From: Curtobacterium sp. MCLR17_036
GTDB taxonomy: Bacteria > Actinomycetota > Actinomycetes > Actinomycetales > Microbacteriaceae
Direction: 5' to 3'
Assembly: GCF_003234445.2 (NCBI RefSeq)
Contig: NZ_CP126269.1
Span: 3,224,001-3,288,000 of the forward strand
Length of the DNA stretch: 64,000 bases
A model generated the notes under the pieces. The model searched no databases. It was not told the DNA's origin and saw nothing but the letters and a program-made list of their open reading frames with translations. The first letter of the stretch is position 1; each line of letters begins with the position of its first letter. Positions 1-7,829 of the stretch are shown here, piece after piece. The translations under genes were made by a program, and so were the position numbers.

Positions 1-2342
1 ACCCACGACCGCTCGAGGGTCCGACCGTCCAACCGTGCACCGTGGACGTACGGCGCGGTGCCGGAGGACCGGATGACGATCCGCTCCCCGCTCGACCGCC
101 GGATGTCCACGGTGCTGAAGGTCGGGCTGCCGACGAGCATGTCCGCACGACCCGGCGTCTGCGGGAACAGCCCGATCGACGCGAAGACGTACCAGGCGCT
201 CATCGTGCCGAGGTCGTCGTTGCCCGGCAGGCCGTCGGGCCCGGTCGAGTAGGCGTCGTCGACGACGCGGCGCACGGTCTCCTGCGTCTTCCAGGGTGCT
301 CCGAGCGCGTTGTACATCCACGGCGTGTGGATGTCGGGTTCGTTCGTCGGGTCGAACTTCGTGGCGTCGCCACCGGTCACGGCCCAGTTGCCCGAGGCGT
401 CGTGGAAGAAGGCGTCGAGCCGGGCGATCGCGGCGTCATCGCCGCCGAGCGCGTTCGACAGCCCGTGGACGTCCTGCGGCACGAGCCACGTGTACTGCGC
501 GCTGGTGCCCTGCGCGAACCCGGTGCCGGTCGAGGGCGACCAGCTGGGCGTCCACGAGCCGTCGGCCTGCCGTGCCGCCTGGTACCCGACGGCCGCGTTG
601 AAGGTGTTCTCCCAGTAGGACCCACGCTCCGCGAACATCCGGGCGTCGGAGCGCAGACCGAGCGAGGAGGCCCAGTACCCGAGCGCGCTGTCGGCGATCG
701 AGTCCTCGAGGGTCTCGGCGGCGCCGCCCCAGCAGGAGCAGTCGTCGTTCGCCGCGTAGTGCCGCTCCAGGTACTCGTCGAGTGCGGGCCGCTGCGCCAG
801 GCACTGCCCCGGGCACCCGATGTCGCTCTCGGCGTCGGTGTTCTCGACCGTCGCCTGGTGCTTCAGGGAGGCGTAGGCGGCCCGGACGTCGAAGTTCCGG
901 ACGCCCATGGCGTACCAGGTGGCGAGCGTCGCGGCCGAGGGGTCGCCGGTCATCACGTGCGTCGGCGCGCCGAGGTGCAGCCACCGGTCCCACACGCCGC
1001 CGTTCTGCTCGGCGAACCGCAGCATCGACTGCGCCATGTCCCCGGCGACGTCCGGCCGCAGCAGTGCGAGCAGCTGGATCTGCGCCCGGTACTGGTCCCA
1101 CCCGGAGTACGTGCCGTAGACGGCCCGGTGTCCGCGGTCCATCCGGTGCACCCGCTGGTCCGGCCCGAGGTACCGGCCGTCGCGGTCGTTCAGCGTGTTC
1201 GGCTGCATGAGCGCGTGGTAGACGGACGTGTACAGCTGGGTGGTCCGGTCCGCCGTGCCGCCCCCGACGCGCAGGCGCGACAGTTCGCGGTTCCAGGAGG
1301 CCCGTGTACCGGCCGCCACGCCGGCGACGGTCGAGCGCTTCGTCACCTCGCCGTCGCGGTTCGCGACGGCGCCTGCGGCGCTGACGTACGAGATGCCGAT
1401 CCTGGCGTGCACCGTCGCACCGCGACGCGCGTCGAAGCCGACCCACGCGCCGGAGCCGCGTCCGGCACGGTCGGCGCCGGTCAGGTAGCCCTCCCCGCCG
1501 GAGGAGGCCGTGCCTCCCGGCTGGACCGTGCCGTCCTGCCAGGTGCCGGTGCTCGTGAACGCCGTGTCGAAGGTGGCCGTGAAGTACAGGCGGTAGTAGC
1601 TGCGGCGGTCCGGGTTGGTGGCGCCGCCGCCGTTCGCGCGGCGGCTGCAGAAGCCGCCGGTCAGGACGCTGCCGCTGACCGTGCGGGTGCGGGCGTCGAC
1701 GCGGGTGGTGGCGGCCTCGCTGCCGTTGATCGAGTTCGACGTGCGGAAGAGCAGGTTCGCGTCCTTCCCGGCCGGGAACGCGAACTCGCCGACGCCGGCC
1801 CGCGTGGTGACCGCGAGGTCGGTGCGGACGCCGTTGTCGAGCGCGACGCTGTACCTGCCGGGGCTCGCGGACTCGTCGTCGTGCGAGTAGCCGGCGGCGT
1901 AGACGGCGTCCTTCGAGTCGGCGGACGGCGAGGTCGTGACCGGGGTGGTGACCGGCATGATCGGGACGTCCCCGGCCGCACCCGGCGCACACCCGGCACC
2001 GTTCAGGTGCGTCAGGCTGAAGCCGCGCAGCCGGTCCACGTCGTACGAGTACCCGTTCGCGACCGGGGTCGAGGTCTGGTCGCCCGCGGTGCCCGTGGGG
2101 CTCCACTGCAGCATCCCGAACGGGGCGGTGGCGCCGGGCCAGGTGTTGCCGTCACCGCTCGTGCCGATGAACGGGTCGACGTACCTGGCGGGGTCGGACA
2201 CGGGCCGACCCGCGTGCGACGCCTGCGACGCGACGGCCGGTGATGCGACGACCCCCGTCCCGAGCAGGGCGGCGATCGTGGCCACCGCGGCGAGCGGCAG
2301 CGGACGGAGGAGCGGGCGACGGTGCACGCGGGATCGGTTCAC
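1..2342 (-). CDS. secreted GH92 family exo-alpha-mannosidase (3' end beyond window)
   Basis: Predicted exported glycoside hydrolase family 92 enzyme, which removes terminal mannose from alpha-mannosides in a calcium-dependent inverting reaction. The protein opens with a basic, hydrophobic signal peptide (about residues 1-38, ending near ASPAVAS) and enters the family immediately afterwards (YVDPFIGTSGDGNTWPGA). Further family-typical stretches are SYYRLYFTATFD, LYTSVYHALMQPN, GTYSGWDQYR and NEPDIHTPWMYN. About 780 codons are present. The reading frame is open at the window edge within the C-terminal beta-sandwich (VHGARLDGR), so only a little is missing. The GTG at 2342 lies 7 nt after a TAGCGT hexamer and fits a leaderless start. 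With the GH38 enzyme and sugar importer at 9-15.5 kb it would feed mannose oligosaccharide uptake. Family assignment is firm; the preferred linkage cannot be told from sequence. Confidence 0.93.
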   Translation of the reverse strand, partial: MNRSRVHRRPLLRPLPLAAVATIAALLGTGVVASPAVASQASHAGRPVSDPARYVDPFIGTSGDGNTWPGATAPFGMLQWSPTGTAGDQTSTPVANGYSYDVDRLRGFSLTHLNGAGCAPGAAGDVPIMPVTTPVTTSPSADSKDAVYAAGYSHDDESASPGRYSVALDNGVRTDLAVTTRAGVGEFAFPAGKDANLLFRTSNSINGSEAATTRVDARTRTVSGSVLTGGFCSRRANGGGATNPDRRSYYRLYFTATFDTAFTSTGTWQDGTVQPGGTASSGGEGYLTGADRAGRGSGAWVGFDARRGATVHARIGISYVSAAGAVANRDGEVTKRSTVAGVAAGTRASWNRELSRLRVGGGTADRTTQLYTSVYHALMQPNTLNDRDGRYLGPDQRVHRMDRGHRAVYGTYSGWDQYRAQIQLLALLRPDVAGDMAQSMLRFAEQNGGVWDRWLHLGAPTHVMTGDPSAATLATWYAMGVRNFDVRAAYASLKHQATVENTDAESDIGCPGQCLAQRPALDEYLERHYAANDDCSCWGGAAETLEDSIADSALGYWASSLGLRSDARMFAERGSYWENTFNAAVGYQAARQADGSWTPSWSPSTGTGFAQGTSAQYTWLVPQDVHGLSNALGGDDAAIARLDAFFHDASGNWAVTGGDATKFDPTNEPDIHTPWMYNALGAPWKTQETVRRVVDDAYSTGPDGLPGNDDLGTMSAWYVFASIGLFPQTPGRADMLVGSPTFSTVDIRRSSGERIVIRSSGTAPYVHGARLDGRTLERSW

Positions 2343-2349
2343 ACGGGCG

Positions 2350-2355
2350 ACGCTA
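2350..2355 (-). promoter_or_regulatory. -10 hexamer of the GH92 gene (leaderless)
   Basis: On the minus strand TAGCGT is followed by 7 nt and then the GTG start at 2342. Transcription would begin at or next to the start codon. No convincing -35 is seen. Confidence 0.5.
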
Positions 2356-2384
2356 GCCCCCTCGAACGGGGGACGCGCGATCCG

Positions 2385-2714
2385 TCACCGAGCGGTCTCC
2401 TGCTGTTCACCGTGGCTGCCGTCCGGTGCACGGACCGCCGTCGTGAGCACGCGGAGGCCGTCCGTGGCTGGCGTCCGGTGCACGGACCGCCGTCGTGAGC
2501 ACGCGGAGGCCGACCAGCGCCCCGGACCCGCAGACGGCGAGCGCCGCCACGGCGACGGCGGCGTAGCCGGCCTCGGTCGCCGCTCCGCGGTACGGCACGT
2601 CGTCGAGCCACGCCAGACCGCCGGTCACGACGACCACCCCGATCGCGACGCTCCCGCCACCACGAGTGCCGCGTCGACGGCTGCGCGGAGCAGGGTGCGC
2701 ACGCGGTGTTCCAC
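2385..2714 (-). pseudogene. small membrane protein gene broken by two frame changes
   Basis: Read on the minus strand from GTG 2714, a good coding frame (VEHRVRTLLRAAVDAALVVAG) with strong G/C third positions stops at 2625. Close to 2650 the good third-position signal moves to another frame, which continues SVAIGVVVVTGGLAWL and later a second hydrophobic segment (AGYAAVAVAALAVCGSGALV). That frame then enters a 52-bp tandem duplication and ends at 2407. Without the duplication the same frame would end HGEQQETAR with its stop at 2385-2387. The most economical reading is a two-helix membrane protein of roughly 105 residues with one indel and one frameshifting duplication. A sequencing error at the first site is possible. 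Function unknown. Confidence 0.5.
2410..2512. repeat. 52-bp tandem duplication, two copies
   Basis: The block beginning ccgtggctg at 2410 recurs at 2462 with a period of 52 bp. The 40 bases at 2421-2460 are identical to 2473-2512. The only difference seen in the unit is C at 2419 against G at 2471. Because 52 is not a multiple of three, it shifts the frame of the small gene that contains it. Confidence 0.9.
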
Positions 2715-2759
2715 ACACCCATCCTGCCGCGGGGTCGCACCCCCTGTCAGGATGGGCGC

Positions 2760-3947
2760 ATGAGCGTCATGGTCTCCCTGTTCGATGCACGCCGCAGCCG
2801 CACCAGCGAGAAGTACACGGCCTTCCCCCCGGACGTCCTGCCGATGTTCGTCGCCGAGATGGACTCGATGCTCGCCGAGCCGGTGCGCGAGGCCCTGCTC
2901 CGCGCGGTCACCGACGGGGACACCGGCTACGTCGGGCACGGCCGCGCCCTGCCCGAGGCCTTCGTCGACTTCGCCGAGGACCGGTGGGCGTGGCAGGTGG
3001 ACCCCGACCTCGTCCGGACCACCACCGACGTCTCGGTCGCGGCGGTCGAGATGCTCCGCCGGGTCATCGCACCCGGCGACCAGGTCGTCGTCATGCCGCC
3101 CGTGTACCCGCCGTTCTGGGACTACGTCACCGAGGCCGGCGGCACCGTGACCGAGGTCCCGCTGCTCGCCCCCGCCGACCCGGCGGACCCCTACGACACC
3201 ACGGCGGGTTGGCGGATGGACCTGGACGGCATCGCCCGCGCCTTCGCCGACGGCGCCCGCACGGTGCTGCTCTGCAACCCGCACAACCCCCTCGGGCTCG
3301 TGCACGACCGCGCCTCGCTCGCCGCGCTCGCGAAGCTCGCCGCCGAGTGGGACGCCGTGGTCGTCTCGGACGAGATCCACGCGCCGCTCGTGCACGCCGA
3401 CGGGGTCTTCACGCCGTTCCTGGAGTCCTGCCCCGAGGCCGCGTCGCTCGGCGTCGCCCTGACGAGTGCGAGCAAGGCGTGGAACCTGGCCGGCACCAAG
3501 TGCGCGCTCATCGTCGGCGCCTCGGAACGCGCCCGCGGCTGGTTCGACGCCCTGCCGACCGAGGTGGTCGAGCGCACCGGCATCCTCGGCTACACCGCGA
3601 GCATCGCCGCCTTCAGCGAGGGCGGCCCCTGGCTCGCGTCGCTGCTCACCGAACTCGCCGCGAACCGCCGCACCCTGGCCGAGCGGATCGGCGAGGTGCT
3701 GCCCGGCGCCGGCTACCGGCAGCCGCAGGCGTCCTACCTGGCGTGGCTCGACCTGCGCGCGCTGCCGTGGGGCGACGACCCCGCGGCACTGCTCGTGGAC
3801 GAGGCGAAGGTGGCCCTCGCCTCGGGCCCGGCGTTCGGTCGACAGGGCGCCGGGTTCGCACGCCTGAACTTCGGGTGCTCGGCGGAGACCCTCGACGAGG
3901 GACTCGACCGTCTGCACGCCGCGTACCGGCAGCGTGCGGACGGCTGA
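2760..3947 (+). CDS. MalY/PatB-type PLP-dependent aminotransferase or C-S lyase
   Basis: A 395-residue fold-type I PLP enzyme of the MalY/PatB group, whose members act as cystathionine or cysteine-S-conjugate beta-lyases or aminotransferases. Seen in the sequence: the N-terminal KYTAFPPDVLPMFVAEMDS typical of the group, VYPPFWDYV, the cofactor-contacting CNPHNPLG, SDEIHAPL, and the Schiff-base lysine in SASKAWNLAGTK. The C-terminus (RLNFGCS) carries the substrate-carboxylate arginine region. ATG 2760 was chosen because homology begins there; an upstream in-frame extension (to 2706) overlaps a divergent gene and has no family match. A weak hexamer CAGGAT sits 6 nt upstream. It converges on nagB with a 9-bp gap. 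The physiological substrate is not predictable. Confidence 0.88.
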   Translation: MSVMVSLFDARRSRTSEKYTAFPPDVLPMFVAEMDSMLAEPVREALLRAVTDGDTGYVGHGRALPEAFVDFAEDRWAWQVDPDLVRTTTDVSVAAVEMLRRVIAPGDQVVVMPPVYPPFWDYVTEAGGTVTEVPLLAPADPADPYDTTAGWRMDLDGIARAFADGARTVLLCNPHNPLGLVHDRASLAALAKLAAEWDAVVVSDEIHAPLVHADGVFTPFLESCPEAASLGVALTSASKAWNLAGTKCALIVGASERARGWFDALPTEVVERTGILGYTASIAAFSEGGPWLASLLTELAANRRTLAERIGEVLPGAGYRQPQASYLAWLDLRALPWGDDPAALLVDEAKVALASGPAFGRQGAGFARLNFGCSAETLDEGLDRLHAAYRQRADG

Positions 3948-3956
3948 GCCACCGGC

Positions 3957-4742
3957 CTACTCGAACCGCTGCCAGGCCGGCTTGTTCGCGTACGTGTAGC
4001 GGTAGTAGTCGGCGAGCTGCAGGCCGGCGGCCGCTTCCTCGTCGACCACGACGGTCGCGTGCTCGTGCAGCTGCAGCGCCGAGCCCGGGACGAAGGAGCT
4101 GAGCGGCCCCTCCACCGCGGCGGCGACCGCGTCGGCCTTCGACGACCCCTGCGCCACGAGGACGAGCTCGCGGGCCTCGAGGATCGTGCCGAGCCCCTGG
4201 GTCATGCAGTGGGTCGGGACCTGGTCGGGCGAGTCGAAGAACCGGGCGTTCGCGTCGCGGGTGGACGGCGCGAGGGTCTTGATGCGGGTGCGCGACGCGA
4301 ACGACGACGTCGGCTCGTTGAACCCGATGTGCCCGTTCGCCCCGATGCCGAGGATCTGCACGTCGATCCCGCCGGCGGCCCGGATCGCGGCGTCGTACTC
4401 CTTCGCCGCGAACTCCAGGTCGGTGGCACGACCGTCCGGCACCCGCACCCGGCTCGGGTCGAAGCCGAGCGGACCGACGACGTCGCGCGCGATGACACTG
4501 GCGTACGACTCCGGGTGCTCGAGCGGGATGCCGACGTACTCGTCGAGGGCGAACCCGCGGGCCTCGGCGAAGGTGATCTCGCCCGCGCGGACCCGGCGCT
4601 GCAGGTCGGCGTAGATGCCCTGCGGGCTGGATCCGGTGGCGAGACCGATGACGGCGGACGGCTTCTTGGCGACGACGGACGCGATCTTGGCCGCGGCGAC
4701 GCGACCGACCTCGTCCGGCGTGGGCAGGATGATGATCTCCAC
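3957..4742 (-). CDS. nagB: glucosamine-6-phosphate deaminase
   Basis: Converts glucosamine 6-phosphate to fructose 6-phosphate and ammonia in the cytosol, the last committed step of amino-sugar catabolism. The 261-residue protein has normal family length and shows the phosphate-binding GLATGSSPQGIY (about residues 34-45), LDEYVGIP with the catalytic Asp region, the GIGANGHIGFNEP motif (about 131-143), and the SSFASRTRIKTL segment. The GTG start at 4742 is 6 nt after TAGCAT and is probably leaderless. It is transcribed divergently from the NUDIX gene, with 59 bp between the starts. In this neighbourhood it would handle GlcN/GlcNAc released together with mannose from N-glycans or cell-wall material, which is an inference from context. 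Confidence 0.95.
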   Translation of the reverse strand: MEIIILPTPDEVGRVAAAKIASVVAKKPSAVIGLATGSSPQGIYADLQRRVRAGEITFAEARGFALDEYVGIPLEHPESYASVIARDVVGPLGFDPSRVRVPDGRATDLEFAAKEYDAAIRAAGGIDVQILGIGANGHIGFNEPTSSFASRTRIKTLAPSTRDANARFFDSPDQVPTHCMTQGLGTILEARELVLVAQGSSKADAVAAAVEGPLSSFVPGSALQLHEHATVVVDEEAAAGLQLADYYRYTYANKPAWQRFE

Positions 4743-4748
4743 ACCGCG

Positions 4749-4754
4749 ATGCTA
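4749..4754 (-). promoter_or_regulatory. -10 hexamer of nagB (leaderless)
   Basis: TAGCAT on the minus strand, 6 nt before the GTG start of nagB. Confidence 0.5.
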
Positions 4755-4789
4755 CTGGTCATGACCAGTCTGCGACAGGGCGGGATCGG

Positions 4790-4795
4790 TAGCGT
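4790..4795 (+). promoter_or_regulatory. -10 hexamer of the NUDIX gene (leaderless)
   Basis: TAGCGT, 6 nt (gggcgc) before ATG 4802. It faces the nagB hexamer, so the 59-bp interval holds two divergent promoters. Confidence 0.5.
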
Positions 4796-4801
4796 GGGCG
4801 C

Positions 4802-5281
4802 ATGCCGACCCCCGACTTCGTCCTGTCCCTGCGATCGCGGATCGGCACCGAGCCGCTCTGGCTGACCGGGGTCACCGCCGTGGTCACCCGTGGCTCCGGG
4901 TCCGACCGGAAGCTGCTCGTGGTGCGCCGTGCCGACACCGGGGCGTACACCCCGGTCACCGGCATCGTCGACCCGGGCGAGGAGCCCGCGGTCGCCGCCG
5001 AACGCGAGGTCCTGGAAGAGGCCGACGTCGTCGCCGTCGCCGAGCGCCTGGCCTGGGTGCAGGTCCTGCCGGAGATGACGTACCCGAACGGCGACCGAGC
5101 GCAGTACCTCGACCTCGTGTTCGCCTGCCGCTGGGTCTCCGGCACGCCGGCACCCGCCGACGGCGAGAACACCGAGGCGTTCTGGGCCCGGCTCGACGCC
5201 TTGCCCGCGATGCAGCCGAACATGCGCGCCCGCGTCGAGGCCGCCCTGTCCGACGAGCACGCCGCGCGCTTCCAGCGCTGA
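4802..5281 (+). CDS. NUDIX hydrolase
   Basis: A 159-residue single-domain NUDIX protein. The NUDIX box reads GIVDPGEEPAVAAEREVLEE followed by ADV: the two flanking glutamates, REVLEE core and spacing GX5EX7REUXEE are intact, while the usual glycine after EE is alanine, a common variation. The N-terminal half (LWLTGVTAVVTRG, KLLVVRRADTGAYTPVTG) builds the beta-sheet before the box. DRAQYLDLVFACRW follows it. This arrangement resembles small house-cleaning or ADP-sugar/nucleotide pyrophosphatases, but the substrate is not fixed by sequence. The ATG lies 6 nt after TAGCGT with no ribosome binding site, which fits a leaderless mRNA. Confidence 0.9.
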   Translation: MPTPDFVLSLRSRIGTEPLWLTGVTAVVTRGSGSDRKLLVVRRADTGAYTPVTGIVDPGEEPAVAAEREVLEEADVVAVAERLAWVQVLPEMTYPNGDRAQYLDLVFACRWVSGTPAPADGENTEAFWARLDALPAMQPNMRARVEAALSDEHAARFQR

Positions 5282-5332
5282 CGGCGGGGCATTCGTTCGA
5301 CGGGCGGTCGTTCGACGGTTCGTCGGCGTCCC

Positions 5333-5362
5333 TTGTCGGGACGGCGGGGCCGCCGGTACGGT
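5333..5362 (+). promoter_or_regulatory. possible promoter of the DUF1905 gene
   Basis: TTGTCG (5333-5338), 18 nt, TACGGT (5357-5362). The ATG at 5405 is about 43 nt downstream with GGAGG at 5396-5400, so this would be a conventional leadered transcript. Confidence 0.45.
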
Positions 5363-5404
5363 GCTGGCACGGCGACGGTCGCCGCGCACGGACTGGAGGC
5401 ACGC

Positions 5405-5842
5405 ATGCGGTTCACGACGACGGTCCTGCAGGCGCGGAAGACGGCCACCGGGCTGCCGGTCCCGCCGTCCGTCATCGAGGCACTCGGCTCCGGGAAGCGC
5501 CCCGCCGTGGTCGTCACGATCAACGGCGGCCACACCTACCGGTCCACCGTCGGGGTCATGAACGAGCAGTTCCTCGTGCCGCTGTCCGCCGAGCACCGGG
5601 AGGCCGCCGGGGTGGCCGCGGGCGACTCGGTCGAGGTGTCCCTCGAGGTCGACACCCTGCCCCGCGTCGTCGACCTCCCCGAGGACCTCGCGGCGGCACT
5701 GCACCAAGCAGGGGTCCGCGCGGCCTTCGACACGCTCTCGAACTCGCGGCAGCGGGCCCTCGCCGACCCGGTGGCCCAGGCGAAGGCCCCCGAGACCCGC
5801 GCCCGTCGCATCGAGAAGGCCGTCGACGCGCTGCGGTCCTGA
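5405..5842 (+). CDS. DUF1905 / YdeI-like small protein
   Basis: A 145-residue cytosolic protein with an N-terminal DUF1905 beta-barrel (FTTTVLQARKTATGLPVPPSVIEALGSG begins it; NGGHTYRSTVGVMNEQFLVPLS and DSVEVSLEVD follow) and a short C-terminal helical YdeI/OmpD-associated segment (DLAAALHQAGVRAAFDTLS, QRALADPVAQAKAPETRARR). Proteins of this build are widespread in actinobacteria and have no established biochemical function. The ATG at 5405 has the ribosome binding site GGAGG 4 nt upstream. An in-frame upstream start at 5333 would cover the promoter-like hexamers and is unlikely. It converges with the NAD(P)HX dehydratase gene across a repeat-filled 336-bp interval. Confidence 0.78.
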   Translation: MRFTTTVLQARKTATGLPVPPSVIEALGSGKRPAVVVTINGGHTYRSTVGVMNEQFLVPLSAEHREAAGVAAGDSVEVSLEVDTLPRVVDLPEDLAAALHQAGVRAAFDTLSNSRQRALADPVAQAKAPETRARRIEKAVDALRS

Positions 5843-5882
5843 GCGGGGCCGCCGCGGGCCGCGGGCCGCGGCGCTGCGGGCC

Positions 5883-6018
5883 GCGGTGGCGCGGTGGCGC
5901 GGTGCTGCGGTGGCGCGGTGGCGCGGTGGCGCGGTGGCGCGGTGGCGCGGTGGCGCGGTGGCGCGGTGCTGCGGTGGCGCGGTGGCGCGGTGGCGCGGTG
6001 GCGCGGTGGCGCGGTGTA
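5883..6018. repeat. 8-bp tandem repeat (GCGGTGGC), 17 units
   Basis: Sixteen units of GCGGTGGC, of which the third and eleventh read GCGGTGCT, followed by a degenerate GCGGTGTA. The array occupies the convergent interval between the DUF1905 gene and nnrD and is preceded by a G/C-only stretch. The period is not a multiple of three, so every frame stays open; no gene is supported. Such an array is likely to vary in copy number between strains. Confidence 0.9.
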
Positions 6019-6041
6019 GCTTCACGCGGCGGCTTCGGTGC

Positions 6042-6160
6042 AGTTTCGCGCGTCGGAGGTCGTTCCGCGCGTGGGGAGCAGTTCCGCGCGTAGGAAGCCG
6101 TTCCTTCCGTCTGCCCACGCGCGGAACTGCTTCCCATCGCACGAGCAGTGGGACAGTTCG
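6042..6160. repeat. GCGCGT-family intergenic element with 15-bp hairpin
   Basis: Three direct copies of GTTYCGCGCG (near 6041, 6061 and 6080) are followed by an inverted copy. Bases 6076-6090 (agcagttccgcgcgt) pair perfectly with 6116-6130. Next comes TTCCCATC...GTGGGACAG, which recurs in the element at 40.6 kb. Its position between two convergent genes suggests a role at transcript 3' ends. Confidence 0.7.
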
Positions 6161-6178
6161 ACGGAACGACCACCGCGG

Positions 6179-7042
6179 TCAGCGGCCGAGTTCCACCAGC
6201 ACCCGTGGGATCTCGATGAGCAACTCGCTCGCCAGGTAGCCGAGCGGTCCCACCTGCACGGCCAGGCGGTCCCCGGCGGTGGCGTGCACGGAACTCGCCC
6301 ACGTGGCCGCCTGCGCCGGGTCGGCGCCACGGGCGAGCAGCCCGACGACGACGCCGGACAGCACGTCGCCGCTGCCGCTCGTCCCGAGGCCGCCGGCACC
6401 GGTGCCCTTGATCCAGGTCCGGCCGTCGGGGCTCGCGATCACGTCGGACAGGGCCACGACCGCGCCGTACCGCTCCGCGATCGCGAGGGCGTCGGCTTCG
6501 TCGTCCCCGCCGCACTCACGGCCGAGCAGCCGTTCGGCCTCGCCGCTGTTCGGCGTCATCACGAGTCGACCGCGCAACGGTTCGAGCCGCTCCGCGACGT
6601 CGGCCGCGACGCCGAGGGCGAAGGCGTCCAGCACGACCAGCGTGTCGTCGCCGACGGCGTCCGCGATGGAGGCGACGAGGTCACGCGCACCATCCGGTTC
6701 GTCCAGCCCCGGTCCGAGCAGCACGGCGTCGGCACTGCCGACGTCGTCCGCGATCGCCGCGAGTGCCCCCACCGCGATGTGCCCGGCGTCGTCCTGGTCG
6801 AGCGGTTCGACGCCGGACTCCGGCACGGCGACGGCGACCTCGGCTGCGACGCTCCGCGCGACGGCGAGCGTGAGCCGTCCGGCGCCGACCCGGAGCGCGG
6901 CGAGCGCCGACAGCATCGCGGCCCCCGGCGTGCGAGCGGCGCCGCCGATGACGAGCACCTGGCCACGGCCGTACTTGCCCGCGCCGGGTTCGGGCAGCGG
7001 CCACTCGCGCAGCAGGTTCGGGGTGATCTGTTCAGCGGACAC
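6179..7042 (-). CDS. nnrD: ADP-dependent NAD(P)H-hydrate dehydratase
   Basis: Repairs NADHX/NADPHX, the damaged hydrated cofactors, using ADP (YjeF C-terminal/CARKD ribokinase-like fold). The 287-residue protein shows KYGRGQVLVIGGAARTPGAA near the N-terminus, ALRVGAGRLTLAV, VLLGPGLDEP, VLDAFAL, VMTPNSGEAERLLG, the nucleotide-binding GTGAGGLGTSGSGDVLSG region (about residues 222-239) with the catalytic Asp, and HATAGDRLA. There is no N-terminal epimerase domain, so it is the stand-alone dehydratase. GTG 7042 overlaps the 3' end of the upstream histidine phosphatase gene by 11 nt, implying translational coupling. It is one of several NAD-metabolism genes in the window. Confidence 0.92.
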   Translation of the reverse strand: MSAEQITPNLLREWPLPEPGAGKYGRGQVLVIGGAARTPGAAMLSALAALRVGAGRLTLAVARSVAAEVAVAVPESGVEPLDQDDAGHIAVGALAAIADDVGSADAVLLGPGLDEPDGARDLVASIADAVGDDTLVVLDAFALGVAADVAERLEPLRGRLVMTPNSGEAERLLGRECGGDDEADALAIAERYGAVVALSDVIASPDGRTWIKGTGAGGLGTSGSGDVLSGVVVGLLARGADPAQAATWASSVHATAGDRLAVQVGPLGYLASELLIEIPRVLVELGR

Positions 7043-7772
7043 GGACGTCGTCCTTCCGGCCGCTGTGCTCGGTGACCTCGGTCTCGTCGAGGTGCTCGAC
7101 GGCCGAGAACTCCTCGAGCGTCCAGGGCTGCCCGACACCGTCGCGCCGCAGCCGGGTGAGCGAGGCGTTCGCCACGGTGTGGTCGCCGGCGAAGTCCATG
7201 AGGGCCGGTTCGTCGAGGTCGAGGCAGACCGCGACCATGAGCATGACCACGGCGTCGTGAGCGGCGAGGACCAGCCGGTCGGCTCCGTCGAGCCGGTCGA
7301 CGTCGACGAGCAGGCTCCGCAACCGTGCCATCACGTCGACCCACGACTCACCGCCCGCTGGCCGGTGGTAGTACTTGCCGAGCCACTGTCGCCGGCGTTC
7401 CTCGTCGGGGTGGCGGTTCCGCACCCCGGTCAGGGTGAGCAGGTCGAGGACGCCGAGTTCCCGGTCACGCAGTCGCTCGTCCACCCGCTTCGTCGGTTCG
7501 GCGACGCCGCCGGCGGCGAGCGCGATCCCGATGGTCTGCTGCGCGCGGAGGTACGGCGAGACCCACAGCGCTGCGGCCACGTCGTCCACGCCGCGGTCGG
7601 CGAGTTCGCGGCCGAGTGCCCGGGACTGCTGCTCCCCGAGCGGGCTGAGCGGGACGTCGGCGTCGCGGTACTCGACCTCGATCACGTCGGCGCCCGCGCG
7701 CTCGGCACGCTCGGCGGCGACGTTGGCGAGGGATTCCCCGTGTCGGACGAGCCAGATCTCGGTGACAGCCAT
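7032..7772 (-). CDS. histidine phosphatase superfamily protein (phosphoglycerate mutase-like)
   Basis: A 246-residue single-domain phosphatase. The N-terminal WLVRHGESLAN contains the phosphorylated His within RHGE (residues 11-14). LSPLGEQQSRALG, VSPYLRAQQT with the second Arg, DERLRDRELGVLD and a late LVLAAHDAVV (second catalytic His) complete the active site. It is a broad-specificity phosphatase type and not a glycolytic mutase, judged from the irregular spacing between motifs. The ATG is 7 nt after TACGGT. It is the first gene of a two-gene unit with nnrD; metabolite repair is a plausible shared theme but the substrate is unknown. Confidence 0.87.
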   Translation of the reverse strand: MAVTEIWLVRHGESLANVAAERAERAGADVIEVEYRDADVPLSPLGEQQSRALGRELADRGVDDVAAALWVSPYLRAQQTIGIALAAGGVAEPTKRVDERLRDRELGVLDLLTLTGVRNRHPDEERRRQWLGKYYHRPAGGESWVDVMARLRSLLVDVDRLDGADRLVLAAHDAVVMLMVAVCLDLDEPALMDFAGDHTVANASLTRLRRDGVGQPWTLEEFSAVEHLDETEVTEHSGRKDDVRVR

Positions 7773-7779
7773 GCCCGAG

Positions 7780-7785
7780 ACCGTA
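7780..7785 (-). promoter_or_regulatory. -10 hexamer of the histidine phosphatase gene (leaderless)
   Basis: TACGGT on the minus strand, 7 nt before ATG 7772. Confidence 0.5.
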
Positions 7786-7829
7786 GACGGCTGCCGCTGG
7801 ACCCGTTCTCCGTCGCGGCCCCGGAAGCG

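Noticed and set aside
42..2243. A 733-codon plus-strand frame opposite the GH92 gene
   Set aside because: Composition is Arg/Gly/Val-rich with no domain, and the opposite strand encodes a clear GH92 enzyme with signal peptide.
2625..3917. Long minus-strand frame opposite the MalY/PatB-like gene
   Set aside because: Antisense to a well-supported enzyme; only its last part (2625-2714) was kept, as the 5' piece of a broken small gene.
5883..6018. CRISPR-like array
   Set aside because: Units of 8 bp without spacers; a simple tandem repeat.
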